From JACRBE01 sp964429005 (GTDB lineage Bacteria; Chlamydiota; Chlamydiia; Chlamydiales; JACRBE01): a stretch of 16,878 nt of DNA. The notes beneath the pieces are model-generated. The model had not been told where the DNA came from. It worked only from the letters and a program-made list of their open reading frames with translations, and searched no databases. The DNA lies in assembly GCA_964429005.1 (NCBI GenBank), contig CAYSAJ010000032.1:1-16878 (forward strand), read 5' to 3'. The position numbers and the translations under genes were made by a program. Below, piece after piece: positions 1 to 7,986 of this stretch (within the stretch, counting starts at the first letter, position 1; each line of letters starts with the position of its first letter).

Positions 1-1
1 T

Positions 2-274
2 ATCTTAGAATATGTCGCTTTTTGGCTATCAGGCTTATCTTCTCTCTCAGGAAGAGCTTCCTTAGCCTATGCTTCATCTCAGCCACCCAAACCAGGCCCG
101 CAAGGGTTACCTCAACCATTACCACCTCCTACTTTTCCTGCTACCCAAGGAAATTCGTCTCATACTTTGAATCCTGGAGATCTAGCAGCCCAAGCCGCAG
201 CTCTTGCTGCTGGAGGACAATTAACTCAGCGATCAGATGGGACGACTACAGTTAGAGGCACTATAGAATTTTAA
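2..274 (+). CDS. C-terminal end of an unidentified proline-rich protein (5' partial)
   Basis: The reading frame is open from the left edge of the window and ends in TAA at 272-274, giving the last 90 residues of a protein that starts outside. The fragment begins with a moderately hydrophobic stretch (LEYVAFWLSGLSSLSG), followed by a proline-rich segment with PPKPGPQGLPQPLPPP and then an alanine-rich segment (LAAQAAALAAGG). The next gene starts 24 bp downstream behind its own ribosome binding site, and no terminator lies between them, so they are probably cotranscribed. The family is not recognised. A proline-rich, low-complexity tail is common in secreted or surface proteins of intracellular bacteria, but nothing here proves export. 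A 77-codon frame on the same DNA (22-255) is a shadow of this gene. Confidence 0.7.
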   Translation: MLEYVAFWLSGLSSLSGRASLAYASSQPPKPGPQGLPQPLPPPTFPATQGNSSHTLNPGDLAAQAAALAAGGQLTQRSDGTTTVRGTIEF

Positions 275-298
275 GATAAACTTATAAAAGGATGATTT

Positions 299-1261
299 AT
301 GGATTCGGCGATTACACGCTATTCAAGTACAGCTTTAGCTGGCGCTGCTTTGCACAGTGATATGCTTGCAACAGGTAAAGCTCAGCTAAGGGGCATTTGT
401 GATACTCTTGCTCCAGGGGCTGAAGTGACTGTGAGGTTTATGGCAACAGTAACACCTGAAATGGATGGTCGTTATGTTGGAGCTCGAGTATTTCAGGATG
501 TAGCTTCCATACATATTGGTCGCAGATTAGAAGGAAGAGCATTAGATATCACAGCAACGATTGGAAGATATGCAAGAGGGGCCTATCAAGACACTTTGAC
601 ACTTGAAGATATTCGTAGAGAACCTTCAAGAGGGGCTGCAAGCTCTGCTTTAACTACTGTCCTAAGAGAAAGAGGGGGCGGTGCAGCCGTCGCTGCTAGT
701 GCTGCTGGGACAGAAGAGATTTCTGTTGCTCGCTACCCTCTAGTTACAGCTTCAAATATTGAAAGACTTCGCACACTTGCTGGTACAGGAGAAAGCAGAG
801 AAGCTTTGACGATTGCGAGTTTAGTGAATGAGATGTTTGCTGGGGGAGTACCTCTCCCTAGAGGCGCGGGGCTTGTTCACCTCGACTTCACAGTCGTTGT
901 ATCTTCCCCTGCAGCTTCTGTGGGAATACCACGATTTCAAATGGCTACTTTTTACCATAATTTCAAAGCTTCAGGTGCTGGGCCATCTTTAGCTATTGAA
1001 TGCCTCGGGTCTGGTGTTGCAGTAGCATCAGCTGGGGCAAGCGGACGTTCCGCATCCTCTTACGAACTTGATAAAATGTTTGAACAAACGAAGAAAGAAG
1101 CTGAAGGAACAGCTCGCCCTATGTGGGTAGTAGGTGATGCTGTAAGAGTCTCTGGTGGTACAGTTGGCGGTGTAGCGAGAATTGGAGATGCATCTCGTCA
1201 TGAGCCTTTAGCTGCAGCAGCTGGTGCTGGGATACTCGCTTTAGAAGACGGCTCTGCTTAA
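299..1261 (+). CDS. Unrecognised 320-residue Ala/Gly-rich protein
   Basis: This is an uninterrupted frame with an ATG at 299 preceded by AAAGGATG, a good Shine-Dalgarno sequence at 286-293. The protein has no signal peptide and no membrane segment, only two cysteines, and is rich in Ala, Gly, Ser and Arg. The N-terminal half contains beta-prone segments (EVTVRFMATVTPEMDG, GARVFQDVASIHIGRRLEG). The C-terminal third has a low-complexity AAAAGAG stretch close to the stop. I do not recognise the family. It sits 24 bp behind the proline-rich gene and is followed directly by a strong terminator, so it is the last gene of that operon. It could be a cytoplasmic structural protein or a secreted effector with a non-Sec signal; the sequence does not decide. 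Confidence 0.8.
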   Translation: MDSAITRYSSTALAGAALHSDMLATGKAQLRGICDTLAPGAEVTVRFMATVTPEMDGRYVGARVFQDVASIHIGRRLEGRALDITATIGRYARGAYQDTLTLEDIRREPSRGAASSALTTVLRERGGGAAVAASAAGTEEISVARYPLVTASNIERLRTLAGTGESREALTIASLVNEMFAGGVPLPRGAGLVHLDFTVVVSSPAASVGIPRFQMATFYHNFKASGAGPSLAIECLGSGVAVASAGASGRSASSYELDKMFEQTKKEAEGTARPMWVVGDAVRVSGGTVGGVARIGDASRHEPLAAAAGAGILALEDGSA

Positions 1262-1286
1262 AGTGTAATACATCGTTATATTCTAT

Positions 1287-1320
1287 AAAGGATGAGACGA
1301 TCTCTCATCCTTTTTTATTT
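1287..1320 (+). terminator. Rho-independent terminator
   Basis: A perfect 11-bp stem (1287-1297 AAAGGATGAGA with 1303-1313 TCTCATCCTTT) closes a 5-nt CGATC loop and runs into a T-rich tract. It lies 25 bp after the stop of the 320-residue gene and ends the upstream operon. Confidence 0.9.
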
Positions 1321-1416
1321 TTATTATTTTTCGACCTTTTTTGAGAATGAGATTTCATAAATTTTCTGCTTAAAAGCTATCCTTAAGCTCAATTTTTCTT
1401 TGCAAATTTTAAAAAA

Positions 1417-1446
1417 TTGCTTGATAGTGAGCTGATTGATTTATTA
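1417..1446 (+). promoter_or_regulatory. Candidate promoter for the glucanase-like/porin unit
   Basis: TTGCTT (1417-1422) and TTATTA (1441-1446), 18 bp apart, lie 17 bp before the ATG at 1463 in AT-rich DNA that follows a terminator. TTGATA (1421-1426) with TTAATT is an equally possible reading. A promoter is needed here because the upstream operon is terminated, but the exact hexamers are uncertain. Confidence 0.3.
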
Positions 1447-1462
1447 ATTTCTGGGGTCTCTC

Positions 1463-3397
1463 ATGAGAAAGCTTCTGCCGTTAGTTGCTATGCAATCTCT
1501 TTTTTTTTCGAGTTTATCAGCTACATGTCCTTCGCCGATTGAACCACTTCCTGCTTTAGATATTCCTATACCTGTCCCGCCACCTGTTGCGACTTGTAGT
1601 ACGCCAGCACCTGATTCAGTGACCGGTTATATGCCTTTTACTTTTGTGAATAACACAGGGATAGATGCTAGTGATATTTACATTTGTGTGCTTGTCAATT
1701 CAAGTACACAATATCTATCTTTTGCTGTTTCATCAGGGCATTATCTAGCGACTATTTCTGATTTTATGGCAACTACCTACATTAACAACACTCCCGCCGG
1801 AGCACCTACCTATACATATCCACTCAGCAGCTTTGAACTCATCGACACAGACACCTACACTTTTTATATCCCAAACGATGGAAATACTGCAGATCCTAGT
1901 TCCAACATCATGAAATCGTCGAGAATTTTGATCTCTTTGAATGAGCCTCTGACCTATTTCATTAATAATACAGGTTTGTTGCAGCTTCCTTCAGAATTTG
2001 ATGCTACAAACGATAACTATTTTATCCTCAACGATAAGATCGAATTTGATATCGGAAGTAACAACCTAAACCGTATGAACCTAAACTTAACAGGTGTTGA
2101 TTTCTTCGGACTTCCGATGCTCGTTCAGATAAATTATCAGTTCTTTTTCGGATCTTCCTACACAAATGCTTGTGGTAAAACCGGGATGCCTGCAGACATA
2201 AGTTTAAATGATGTTTTTACTCAATATAGCGCAGCCTTAGATACACTTTCTCCTCCTTTTGATGAATATTGGGAAGGACTCGTTGCTACCTATACAAATC
2301 CAGATAGTAGTGTCAGCAAACTTAGAATCTACGCCCCTGCAACAGCCATGGGAAGTACGCAAACTCAATCCAATCCAAGCCCTGTCACATTTCCAACAAA
2401 TTACTTTTTAAATACAGCCTCCTCACCTAATTCCTGCACATGGTTTGAAGGAGTTTGGAAAGGAAAAACAAAATCAGGCAAAATCGCTTACTATCAAAAT
2501 AGAAAACCCATCCCTTATTTAATTTTGGATGCTACAACAGCCTCAGGCGCTGCTACAGCTAAAGGTTACGAGGTAGAAGATGGAAGTTTTAAATTTACGA
2601 TCTCTGGGGGTCCTGATAAAGGGAAAACTTTATCTTTCCCATTTCCTACAAGTTCCAAAGCGTTTTTTACTGGTGCAGTCAGTGATTATGAGCCTGCTAT
2701 CACAGGTGGCGTTTCAGCTGCAACAAGCGCTCAAGTCTTTAAAGTTTTCGCAACTTCAATCATCGGTGGATTTTTCCCCATCAATTGCAAAACAAATTCC
2801 CCATTTACGATCAACAACACCTATGTTCAAAATAACTCAGCAGACTATTTTGAAAATAATGCCCTTCTCACTACAGCTCTTAATACCTGTGAGTGTGTCG
2901 CTAATGTCCCTTGGTATGATTTCTATTCAAGAGCCTTATTAACGATTGGAACCCCGAATTTATTTTACACATCAGCTTATTCTGATTTCTTGGGTTCTGA
3001 TGGAACGATTGTCGTTGTGAACCTAGCTACCAATAACGCTGATGCCACAATTACTGTGAACCTCAATGATTGTTCTACAGGGATCACAGCGCCAGATCCT
3101 TATTCTGATACTACGACCTACACGACAACTGTAGCTTTACCAGGATCAGGTGTAACGGCTCAGTATGGACCTTCGGCGTCAGGACCATGGAATGCAATCG
3201 TGAATCCCATATCTGTACAAGGGGATCAGTTCTTTTTACGAGTTACCTATACCTCAGGGGTTTATATTGGAACAACGATCGTAACACAAATTGCTCCTGC
3301 AGCACGTATATTCCACCCTATTCTTCCCGGGCAAGGAGCAATCACTACAACTGGAACAACATGTACTGTAGCTCTAGGGCAAAGTCCTAGCTCATAA
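1463..3397 (+). CDS. Exported GH64 / thaumatin-like (beta-1,3-glucanase-type) protein
   Basis: A protein of 644 residues with a Sec signal peptide (about residues 1-20, MRKLLPLVAMQSLFFSSLSA) and a short proline-rich linker (residues 23-50). From about residue 56 to 540 it shows the pattern of glycoside hydrolase family 64: FTFVNNTG near 59-66, a long segment with ILISLNEPLTYF at 155-166, KIEF at 192-195, VDFFGLPM at 212-219, and late WYDFYSRALL (484-493) and FYTSAYSDFLG (501-511). E194 and D213 sit about where the family's catalytic carboxylates are expected, but I could not align it to confirm this. Family members cleave beta-1,3-glucan. Residues 550-644 form a separate Thr/Ser-rich beta-type tail. 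The porin gene follows 49 bp later with no terminator, so the pair is probably one transcript. The substrate is unknown; it might be a fungal or protist glucan. Confidence 0.7.
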   Translation: MRKLLPLVAMQSLFFSSLSATCPSPIEPLPALDIPIPVPPPVATCSTPAPDSVTGYMPFTFVNNTGIDASDIYICVLVNSSTQYLSFAVSSGHYLATISDFMATTYINNTPAGAPTYTYPLSSFELIDTDTYTFYIPNDGNTADPSSNIMKSSRILISLNEPLTYFINNTGLLQLPSEFDATNDNYFILNDKIEFDIGSNNLNRMNLNLTGVDFFGLPMLVQINYQFFFGSSYTNACGKTGMPADISLNDVFTQYSAALDTLSPPFDEYWEGLVATYTNPDSSVSKLRIYAPATAMGSTQTQSNPSPVTFPTNYFLNTASSPNSCTWFEGVWKGKTKSGKIAYYQNRKPIPYLILDATTASGAATAKGYEVEDGSFKFTISGGPDKGKTLSFPFPTSSKAFFTGAVSDYEPAITGGVSAATSAQVFKVFATSIIGGFFPINCKTNSPFTINNTYVQNNSADYFENNALLTTALNTCECVANVPWYDFYSRALLTIGTPNLFYTSAYSDFLGSDGTIVVVNLATNNADATITVNLNDCSTGITAPDPYSDTTTYTTTVALPGSGVTAQYGPSASGPWNAIVNPISVQGDQFFLRVTYTSGVYIGTTIVTQIAPAARIFHPILPGQGAITTTGTTCTVALGQSPSS

Positions 3398-3446
3398 TGG
3401 AATAACCCTATGAAACAGCTTTTATCAAAAATTAAGGAATTGAAAG

Positions 3447-4520
3447 ATGCGCATTTTTAACTTCTATCAAGTCAGTGCCGCTGCTTTACTCTTGTCCTCT
3501 TCACACATGATGGCAGATGACAAGAATGACCAATCAACAAATACTCCTTTAGCAGCAGGATTTACAGCCCCTTGTCGAACTGAGGTGCAAGGCTGCTGGG
3601 ATGTTTTTATCTCCGGTAGCTTTACCTTCTGGCAACCAATCCAAGAAAATATGTCTCTTGGGGTTGTATCTGACAACTCCGCAGCTGATGATCTCGTTAA
3701 TGGGTATCAGGAGGATCTAAACTATCATTTCAAACCAGGTTTTAAAGTCGCCCTCGGGATGAACTTTGATTATGATGCTTGGGATAGCATGATCGAATAT
3801 ACTTGGTTTCGTGGAACAGAGACAACAAGTGTTGTCCTCGACGCTAACAATGACTTCCAGGCTCTCCTTCCTTATTGGCAGATTCCAAGTTTCTTAGACC
3901 CAGAATATAGCTCAGGTTCTGAGAGCTGGCGCCTTGCGATGGATCTTATTGATTGGGATTTAGCGAGAAGCTGCATGTTAGGCGAGCAGTTTTGTGTTCG
4001 TCCCTTTATGGGGATGAGAGCTGCCTTTATGAGACAAAAGCTTAATGTCAGCTACATCAACGAAACAGCCTCAGATATCTCTACATGGCCTTCAACTTAT
4101 ATTTACCAAACAGCACGCTCTTGGGCGATCGGTCCAAGATGGGGATTATTCTCTAACTGGCAACTTGGAGCTGGATGCAGACTCTACGGAAAAGGGGAGC
4201 TTGATGTTCTCTATACGCAATACGATGTGCGTTTCCGCCAAAATTCTGCTACAGATGACCCAAGTTATTTTATCATCAAAAATAACAACATAAATTCTCT
4301 TAGAGCTCACTCAGAGCTTGCTCTCGGTTTTGGATGGGGAACATACTTTGCAGATGATGCATGGCATATTGATTTAGCGGCAGACTATGGCTTTCAAGTT
4401 TTTTGGAGCCAAAATATGTTTAGAAGCTTTGCAACAGCTCAAGCTGTAGGAACAAATACTTTTCCAACAGGTAACCTCTACATCCAAGGCCTAACTTTCA
4501 CAGCAAGACTTGACTTCTAA
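3447..4520 (+). CDS. MOMP-like outer-membrane beta-barrel protein (Lpg1974 type)
   Basis: A protein of 357 residues with a signal peptide (1-23, ending SSSHMMA). The mature part is a porin-like barrel with alternating polar and aromatic strands and a C-terminal phenylalanine (TARLDF), typical of a BamA-recognised last strand. Features shared with the paralogue at 10506-11558 are SFTFW (58-62), PGFKVALG (97-104), WRLAMDLIDWDLA (161-173), RPFMGMRAAFMRQKLN (185-200), AIGPRWG (227-233), FWSQNMFRS (319-327) and GNLYIQGLT (342-350). This is the arrangement of the Legionella Lpg1974 / Simkania MOMP-like family. It has five cysteines (43, 50, 176, 183, 244), which could form disulfide links as in chlamydial outer membranes. 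The start is supported by AAGGA at 3434-3438. A 16-codon frame (3410-3460) overlaps the start in another phase. Confidence 0.88.
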   Translation: MRIFNFYQVSAAALLLSSSHMMADDKNDQSTNTPLAAGFTAPCRTEVQGCWDVFISGSFTFWQPIQENMSLGVVSDNSAADDLVNGYQEDLNYHFKPGFKVALGMNFDYDAWDSMIEYTWFRGTETTSVVLDANNDFQALLPYWQIPSFLDPEYSSGSESWRLAMDLIDWDLARSCMLGEQFCVRPFMGMRAAFMRQKLNVSYINETASDISTWPSTYIYQTARSWAIGPRWGLFSNWQLGAGCRLYGKGELDVLYTQYDVRFRQNSATDDPSYFIIKNNNINSLRAHSELALGFGWGTYFADDAWHIDLAADYGFQVFWSQNMFRSFATAQAVGTNTFPTGNLYIQGLTFTARLDF

Positions 4521-4548
4521 TAACAAGTAGATTCGTTTTTAAGTTTAT

Positions 4549-4585
4549 AAAGAGCCAGATATTTATCTGGCTCTTTTGTTTTTTT
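4549..4585 (+). terminator. Terminator after the porin, overlapping the end of the convergent gene
   Basis: A perfect 12-bp stem (4549-4560 AAAGAGCCAGAT with 4565-4576 ATCTGGCTCTTT) closes a 4-nt loop and is followed by TTTTGTTTTTTT. It serves the plus-strand unit. The stop codon of the minus-strand methyltransferase (complement of 4563-4565) lies in the loop, so the same hairpin probably ends both transcripts, though the T-run on the minus side is weaker. Confidence 0.9.
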
Positions 4586-5210
4586 CTAGGATGAGGTTAT
4601 ACGCAAGAAAATGGCCAAATGTTTCGTTTTCTTGAAATTCTAGGTCGTGAGCTAGCTTAAGAACTCTGCTTTTTGTTTGGAAATGGGGATCAAAGATCAC
4701 TTCCGTGATACATAAAAGACCTCCAGGTTTGAGAGCATCATAGACCTCTTTAAGAGCTTTTTGAGGATTTACGATCTCTCCAAGGACGGTAACAAGCAAG
4801 ACCCGATCGAAATAGTTTGTAGGTAGTTTGCCATGGCCTAATTCACCTTGAATGTACTCAATGTTCGTTAAATGGTGAATAGACGCTTTTTCTTTGACTT
4901 TACTAAGCATTTCTTTTTGCATATCAAAAGCGGTGACTTCTCCATCAGGTCCTACCTCTTGCGCGATGGGAATAGTAACTCTACCAGGTCCACATCCCGC
5001 ATCAAGAACTTTCATCCCTTTTTCTAGATACAAGCGCTCTATGATATAATGAGATCTATTCGTCTTCGTGAAAGGATTATCCATTTCTACAAGAAATCCA
5101 AGCCAAGAAGGGCAGGGGAGACTTTTTCTTTGAGATAACATGCGCCAGGTGATAAATACTGAAAACAATATAAGCAAAAAAATCAAAAAATAATAAACAA
5201 ACCCTTCCAT
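4563..5210 (-). CDS. Membrane-anchored class I SAM-dependent methyltransferase
   Basis: A protein of 215 residues. Residues 4-22 (FVYYFLIFLLILFSVFITW) form one transmembrane helix, followed by a basic stretch (RMLSQRKS), so the enzyme domain probably stays on the cytoplasmic side. The methyltransferase fold shows motif I VLDAGCGPG (68-76), the acidic loop after strand 2 at FDM (95-97), the motif IV region FDRVLLVTVLGEI (134-146) and KPGGLLCITE (161-170). This is the UbiE / Methyltransf_11 pattern. No substrate domain is visible, so a lipid, quinone or small-molecule substrate at the membrane is an inference. The start ATG has GGAG about 10 nt upstream. The gene is convergent with the porin. 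Confidence 0.82.
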   Translation of the reverse strand: MEGFVYYFLIFLLILFSVFITWRMLSQRKSLPCPSWLGFLVEMDNPFTKTNRSHYIIERLYLEKGMKVLDAGCGPGRVTIPIAQEVGPDGEVTAFDMQKEMLSKVKEKASIHHLTNIEYIQGELGHGKLPTNYFDRVLLVTVLGEIVNPQKALKEVYDALKPGGLLCITEVIFDPHFQTKSRVLKLAHDLEFQENETFGHFLAYNLILEKNKRAR

Positions 5211-5366
5211 AATTTTTGATCTCCAAATACTTAGATAACTAGTTTAAAAACATATTGTCTTTAAAGAAAAAAAACTAAATTTTGATCTTTTAGTTGGCTT
5301 AGCATGATGATTGGTGCCATAAGCTTTTTATTTCAAAGGAATTTAATAATAGAGAGAGCATAAAAA

Positions 5367-5948
5367 ATGGAAGAGTCAAAGAATTACGAAATCCCCAATA
5401 CTAAATTACGCATCTCGTTCCCAAAAAGTAGTGAAGATCATAGATTGCAGCTTGTGGAAATTAACGGCTCAATTTTTGCCATCGTCCATTCACCTTTAGA
5501 GTCTGATGGCCCCATAAGACTTGATTGTTCAGATTGGAGTCTTGTGATTTTGGCTCCCATCAAAAGCAAGTCACATGTTCTTCTTTCAGCGATCAATATT
5601 ATCTGTCTCAATCATGTCATTGCTGAGGAGGGAGGCTTAAATGTTCACGCTTCCAATCAGCTGGTAAAATTTAAAGACTTATTTGAGTCCAAAGAGGTGA
5701 TATGTGAGAGAGGAAAGAGACCTTTGTTGGAATTTGGGGATGACCCCTGCAGGGCTCTATTTTACTATCGCATGTTTGAAGACATCGTCTCTCATGCAAA
5801 AAGTGGCACCCCAGATTCATTTTTTGAAGCCCAGCAAGAGTTCATAAAAGCCCTTTGTGTTCTAGCTGACACTATTGAAGACAAACGAGAAAGTCTTAAT
5901 ATCCATAAAGTTTTGAATATTTGGAATATTCCCCCTTTGAAACTCTAA
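5367..5948 (+). CDS. Unrecognised 193-residue protein
   Basis: A clean frame with an ATG at 5367 preceded by AGAGAG. The protein has no signal peptide and no membrane segment. Residues 1-75 look beta-rich (LRISFP, LQLVEINGSIFAIVHSPL, WSLVILAPIKSKSHVLLSAINIICL) and the C-terminal half is mostly helical, ending in NIWNIPPLKL. I do not recognise the family. It is divergent from the membrane-anchored methyltransferase, with 156 bp between the two starts, and lies 91 bp upstream of the peptidase-like gene without a clear terminator. It may be expressed together with that gene. Chlamydia-specific proteins of this size are common, but that is only a guess here. Confidence 0.75.
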   Translation: MEESKNYEIPNTKLRISFPKSSEDHRLQLVEINGSIFAIVHSPLESDGPIRLDCSDWSLVILAPIKSKSHVLLSAINIICLNHVIAEEGGLNVHASNQLVKFKDLFESKEVICERGKRPLLEFGDDPCRALFYYRMFEDIVSHAKSGTPDSFFEAQQEFIKALCVLADTIEDKRESLNIHKVLNIWNIPPLKL

Positions 5949-6039
5949 ATTTTTAGGCTCTTGCTAAAAAACGCTGATTTGAGGAAGATTTTATTCTACA
6001 TTTTTCTGAGATGGCTTTTGCCCTCATTTTTAGGTTATT

Positions 6040-7146
6040 ATGTTGTATCGAAACATCCTTACTATTTTACTTTTTATGAGCTCTTCATCCTTCTCCACAG
6101 TCAACTTTGATCACTCCTTTGAGGAGAAATTATTTGAGAAAACGCTCTATCCTATAGACAGACCAAGAGAGGATGGATACTTAAAGGTCTCAGACCTGCA
6201 CTCGATTTATTACGCCGCCTATGGAAATCCAGAGGGTATTCCTGTTGTCGTCCTCCATGGAGGGCCAGGAGGTGGCTGCAGCGATGCCATGGTAGAGTCC
6301 TTTGATCTTAGCAAATGGAACGTTGTGATGTTTGATCAAAGAGGCGCTATGAGATCAAAGCCTTTTGGTTGCATGGAAGAAAACACCCCTCAACATCTTG
6401 TCAGTGATATTGAAGATTTGAGAAGTCATTTGGGGATCGAAAAATGGCTCGTTTTTGGAGGATCATGGGGGAGTGTTTTAGCTCTTCTTTATGGACAAGA
6501 GCACCCAAACCGATGTCTTGGATTTATCTTAAGAGGCATATGGCTTGTAAGACAATCGGATTATCTTCATTTATTTTACGGTATGGGCAAGACTTTTCCT
6601 GAAGCATATCAGGAAATGGTATCTTTCATTCCTGAAGCTGAGAGAGATGACCTTCTCTCCGCTTTTCACCGGAGGGTTTTTGATCCAGATCCAGCTGTTC
6701 AGCTCTCTGCAGCCAAAGCTTTCATGAAGTTTGATGCGATTTGTGCAAGCCAAATGCCGAGCCCAAAGTTTATTGAAGCGATGTTAAAAAACGATCAACT
6801 GGTCGTTGGAGTCATGAGAGCCTTTTGCCACTATGCAAAGCACTCTTTTTTCCTTGAAGAAAACCATATCCTTCCTAACATGCACAAAATTGCTCATCTT
6901 CCCGCGATTCTCGTTCAAGGTCGCTACGATACGATTTGTCCACCTCATATGGCTTTTTCCCTTTATCAAAATTGGCCCGCTAGTACTCTATGGATGATTC
7001 CCAACGGTGGGCATACAGCAGCTGAGCCCTCTATGGCAAAAGCTCTCGCAGCTGCGACAGACCTTTTTGCAGAGAAAATTCTTCATATCGATCATGATTT
7101 AATCGATGATGAAATGATTACCGATTCCTGTACACCCTCAAAATGA
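6040..7146 (+). CDS. pip: Exported prolyl-iminopeptidase-like alpha/beta hydrolase (peptidase family S33)
   Basis: A protein of 368 residues that matches proline iminopeptidase along its length: oxyanion-hole motif HGGPGGG (73-79), DQRGAMRS (99-106), nucleophile elbow GGSWGS (140-145, Ser142), acid in GRYD (294-297, Asp297) and histidine in GGHTA (323-327, His325). The enzyme removes N-terminal proline from peptides. Typical members are about 310-320 residues and cytoplasmic. This one has an extra N-terminal hydrophobic leader (MLYRNILTILLFMSSSSFS) that looks like a signal peptide, so it is probably periplasmic or secreted. The family usually has GAG or GCG where this protein has GAM (102-104). 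The Shine-Dalgarno sequence is weak (AGG at 6032). The 3' end overlaps the convergent methyltransferase gene by 29 bp. Confidence 0.85.
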   Translation: MLYRNILTILLFMSSSSFSTVNFDHSFEEKLFEKTLYPIDRPREDGYLKVSDLHSIYYAAYGNPEGIPVVVLHGGPGGGCSDAMVESFDLSKWNVVMFDQRGAMRSKPFGCMEENTPQHLVSDIEDLRSHLGIEKWLVFGGSWGSVLALLYGQEHPNRCLGFILRGIWLVRQSDYLHLFYGMGKTFPEAYQEMVSFIPEAERDDLLSAFHRRVFDPDPAVQLSAAKAFMKFDAICASQMPSPKFIEAMLKNDQLVVGVMRAFCHYAKHSFFLEENHILPNMHKIAHLPAILVQGRYDTICPPHMAFSLYQNWPASTLWMIPNGGHTAAEPSMAKALAAATDLFAEKILHIDHDLIDDEMITDSCTPSK

Positions 7147-7774
7147 ATGTTCGATCCATCTTGCTGTTGTAAACTCTGTGGTCTTGTAGCAAGTCGAAGT
7201 AGGGTGATAAAATCTCATCAAGATCAGATTCCTTCCATTTGGCAAAATATCGCATCCTACCTGCGGAAGTGGGGTCTTCAAGGCCTTCTCCATTTCCTTC
7301 AATAAAACTTACAAAAAAAGTGCCTCCTTGTCTAAGCATGAGTCCTATCTTTTGAATTTGGGAAGGCAGATCCTTTCTGGGTACATGAATGAGGGATGAA
7401 ATTGCCAAGATAGAGTCAAATTTAAGATCTGTTTCGAATTCTTGGATTGTGAGGGGATGGACTTTTAAGTTTTTCTCAGATGCAAGCTTTGCAAATTTTT
7501 CTGCAGGCTCGACACATGTGACATCATATCCTTGATCTTTAAGCCAAATAGCAAGGTCTCCGGGTCCGGAGCCTATTTCAAGGATACTATGGCCTACTGC
7601 ATACTTTTCGATAAGATCGGGCAAAAGATCTTTGAAGGGGATAGCATGGAAAGAAGCGCCACTTTCGTTATAAAAAGCAGCATTAAGCTCGTTGATGTCT
7701 TGTGCCATAGAAGCACCCAATGTAGTGAAAAATAAAAATAACATACATTGAGAAAAAATAATAATTGGTTTCAC
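7118..7774 (-). CDS. SAM-dependent methyltransferase with a Sec signal peptide
   Basis: A protein of 218 residues starting at GTG (complement of 7772-7774) behind AGGA. Residues 1-24 (MKPIIIFSQC... ending GASMA) are a convincing signal peptide with a cleavage site before QD. The mature part is a class I methyltransferase: motif I ILEIGSGPG (64-72), acidic residue E89 in VEP, FDSILAISSLIHVP (119-132) and a glycine pair at 150-151 followed by FFVSF. An exported SAM-dependent enzyme is unusual because SAM is cytosolic. Either the leader is an uncleaved anchor, or the enzyme acts where SAM is available, for example in the host. Its 3' end overlaps the peptidase gene tail to tail (7118-7146). The IS was inserted 88 bp upstream of the start, between this gene and the exported-protein gene. 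Confidence 0.82.
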   Translation of the reverse strand: MKPIIIFSQCMLFLFFTTLGASMAQDINELNAAFYNESGASFHAIPFKDLLPDLIEKYAVGHSILEIGSGPGDLAIWLKDQGYDVTCVEPAEKFAKLASEKNLKVHPLTIQEFETDLKFDSILAISSLIHVPRKDLPSQIQKIGLMLRQGGTFFVSFIEGNGEGLEDPTSAGRMRYFAKWKESDLDEILSPYFDLLQDHRVYNSKMDRTFILRVYRNR

Positions 7775-7853
7775 AAACGATCCTGTTCGATATTAGATTT
7801 TGATGAAGGGATGCTAAGTTAGAACATTCGTCCTTTGAAATTCTAAAACTGTG

Positions 7854-7862
7854 GATCTTTTT
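7854..7862. repeat. Target-site duplication, left copy
   Basis: GATCTTTTT directly precedes the left inverted repeat and recurs at 8952-8960 directly after the right one. Nine base pairs is the duplication length of the IS903 subgroup. Confidence 0.92.
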
Positions 7863-7877
7863 GGCTCTGTTTCCTAA
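7863..7877 (+). repeat. Left terminal inverted repeat of the IS
   Basis: GGCTCTGTTTCCTAA, the exact reverse complement of 8937-8951. Beyond base 15 the two ends differ at base 16 and agree again for two bases. Confidence 0.95.
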
Positions 7878-7935
7878 TTCTCTCTAGAGATATCTGAAAA
7901 ACTGATGTAAAATGAAAACTTGATAAAATAAAAAA

Positions 7936-7980
7936 ACCACAGGTAAAGTTTTTGTCGTCGAAAACAAAACAACCTGTGGT
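7936..7980 (+). promoter_or_regulatory. Hairpin over the transposase ribosome binding site
   Basis: ACCACAGGT (7936-7944) pairs perfectly with ACCTGTGGT (7972-7980), and an inner GTTTT/AAAAC pair can extend it. The right arm runs into GGTGG (7978-7982), the only Shine-Dalgarno-like sequence before the ATG at 7987. When a transcript enters from outside, this structure would hide the binding site, a known way for insertion sequences to keep transposase levels low. The regulatory role is inferred. Confidence 0.6.
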
Positions 7981-7986
7981 GGTTAC

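Noticed and set aside
22..255. A 77-codon plus-strand frame with Ser/Arg-rich translation
   Set aside because: It lies inside the true reading frame of the proline-rich gene (frame 2, ending at 274), has a poor composition and no ribosome binding site.
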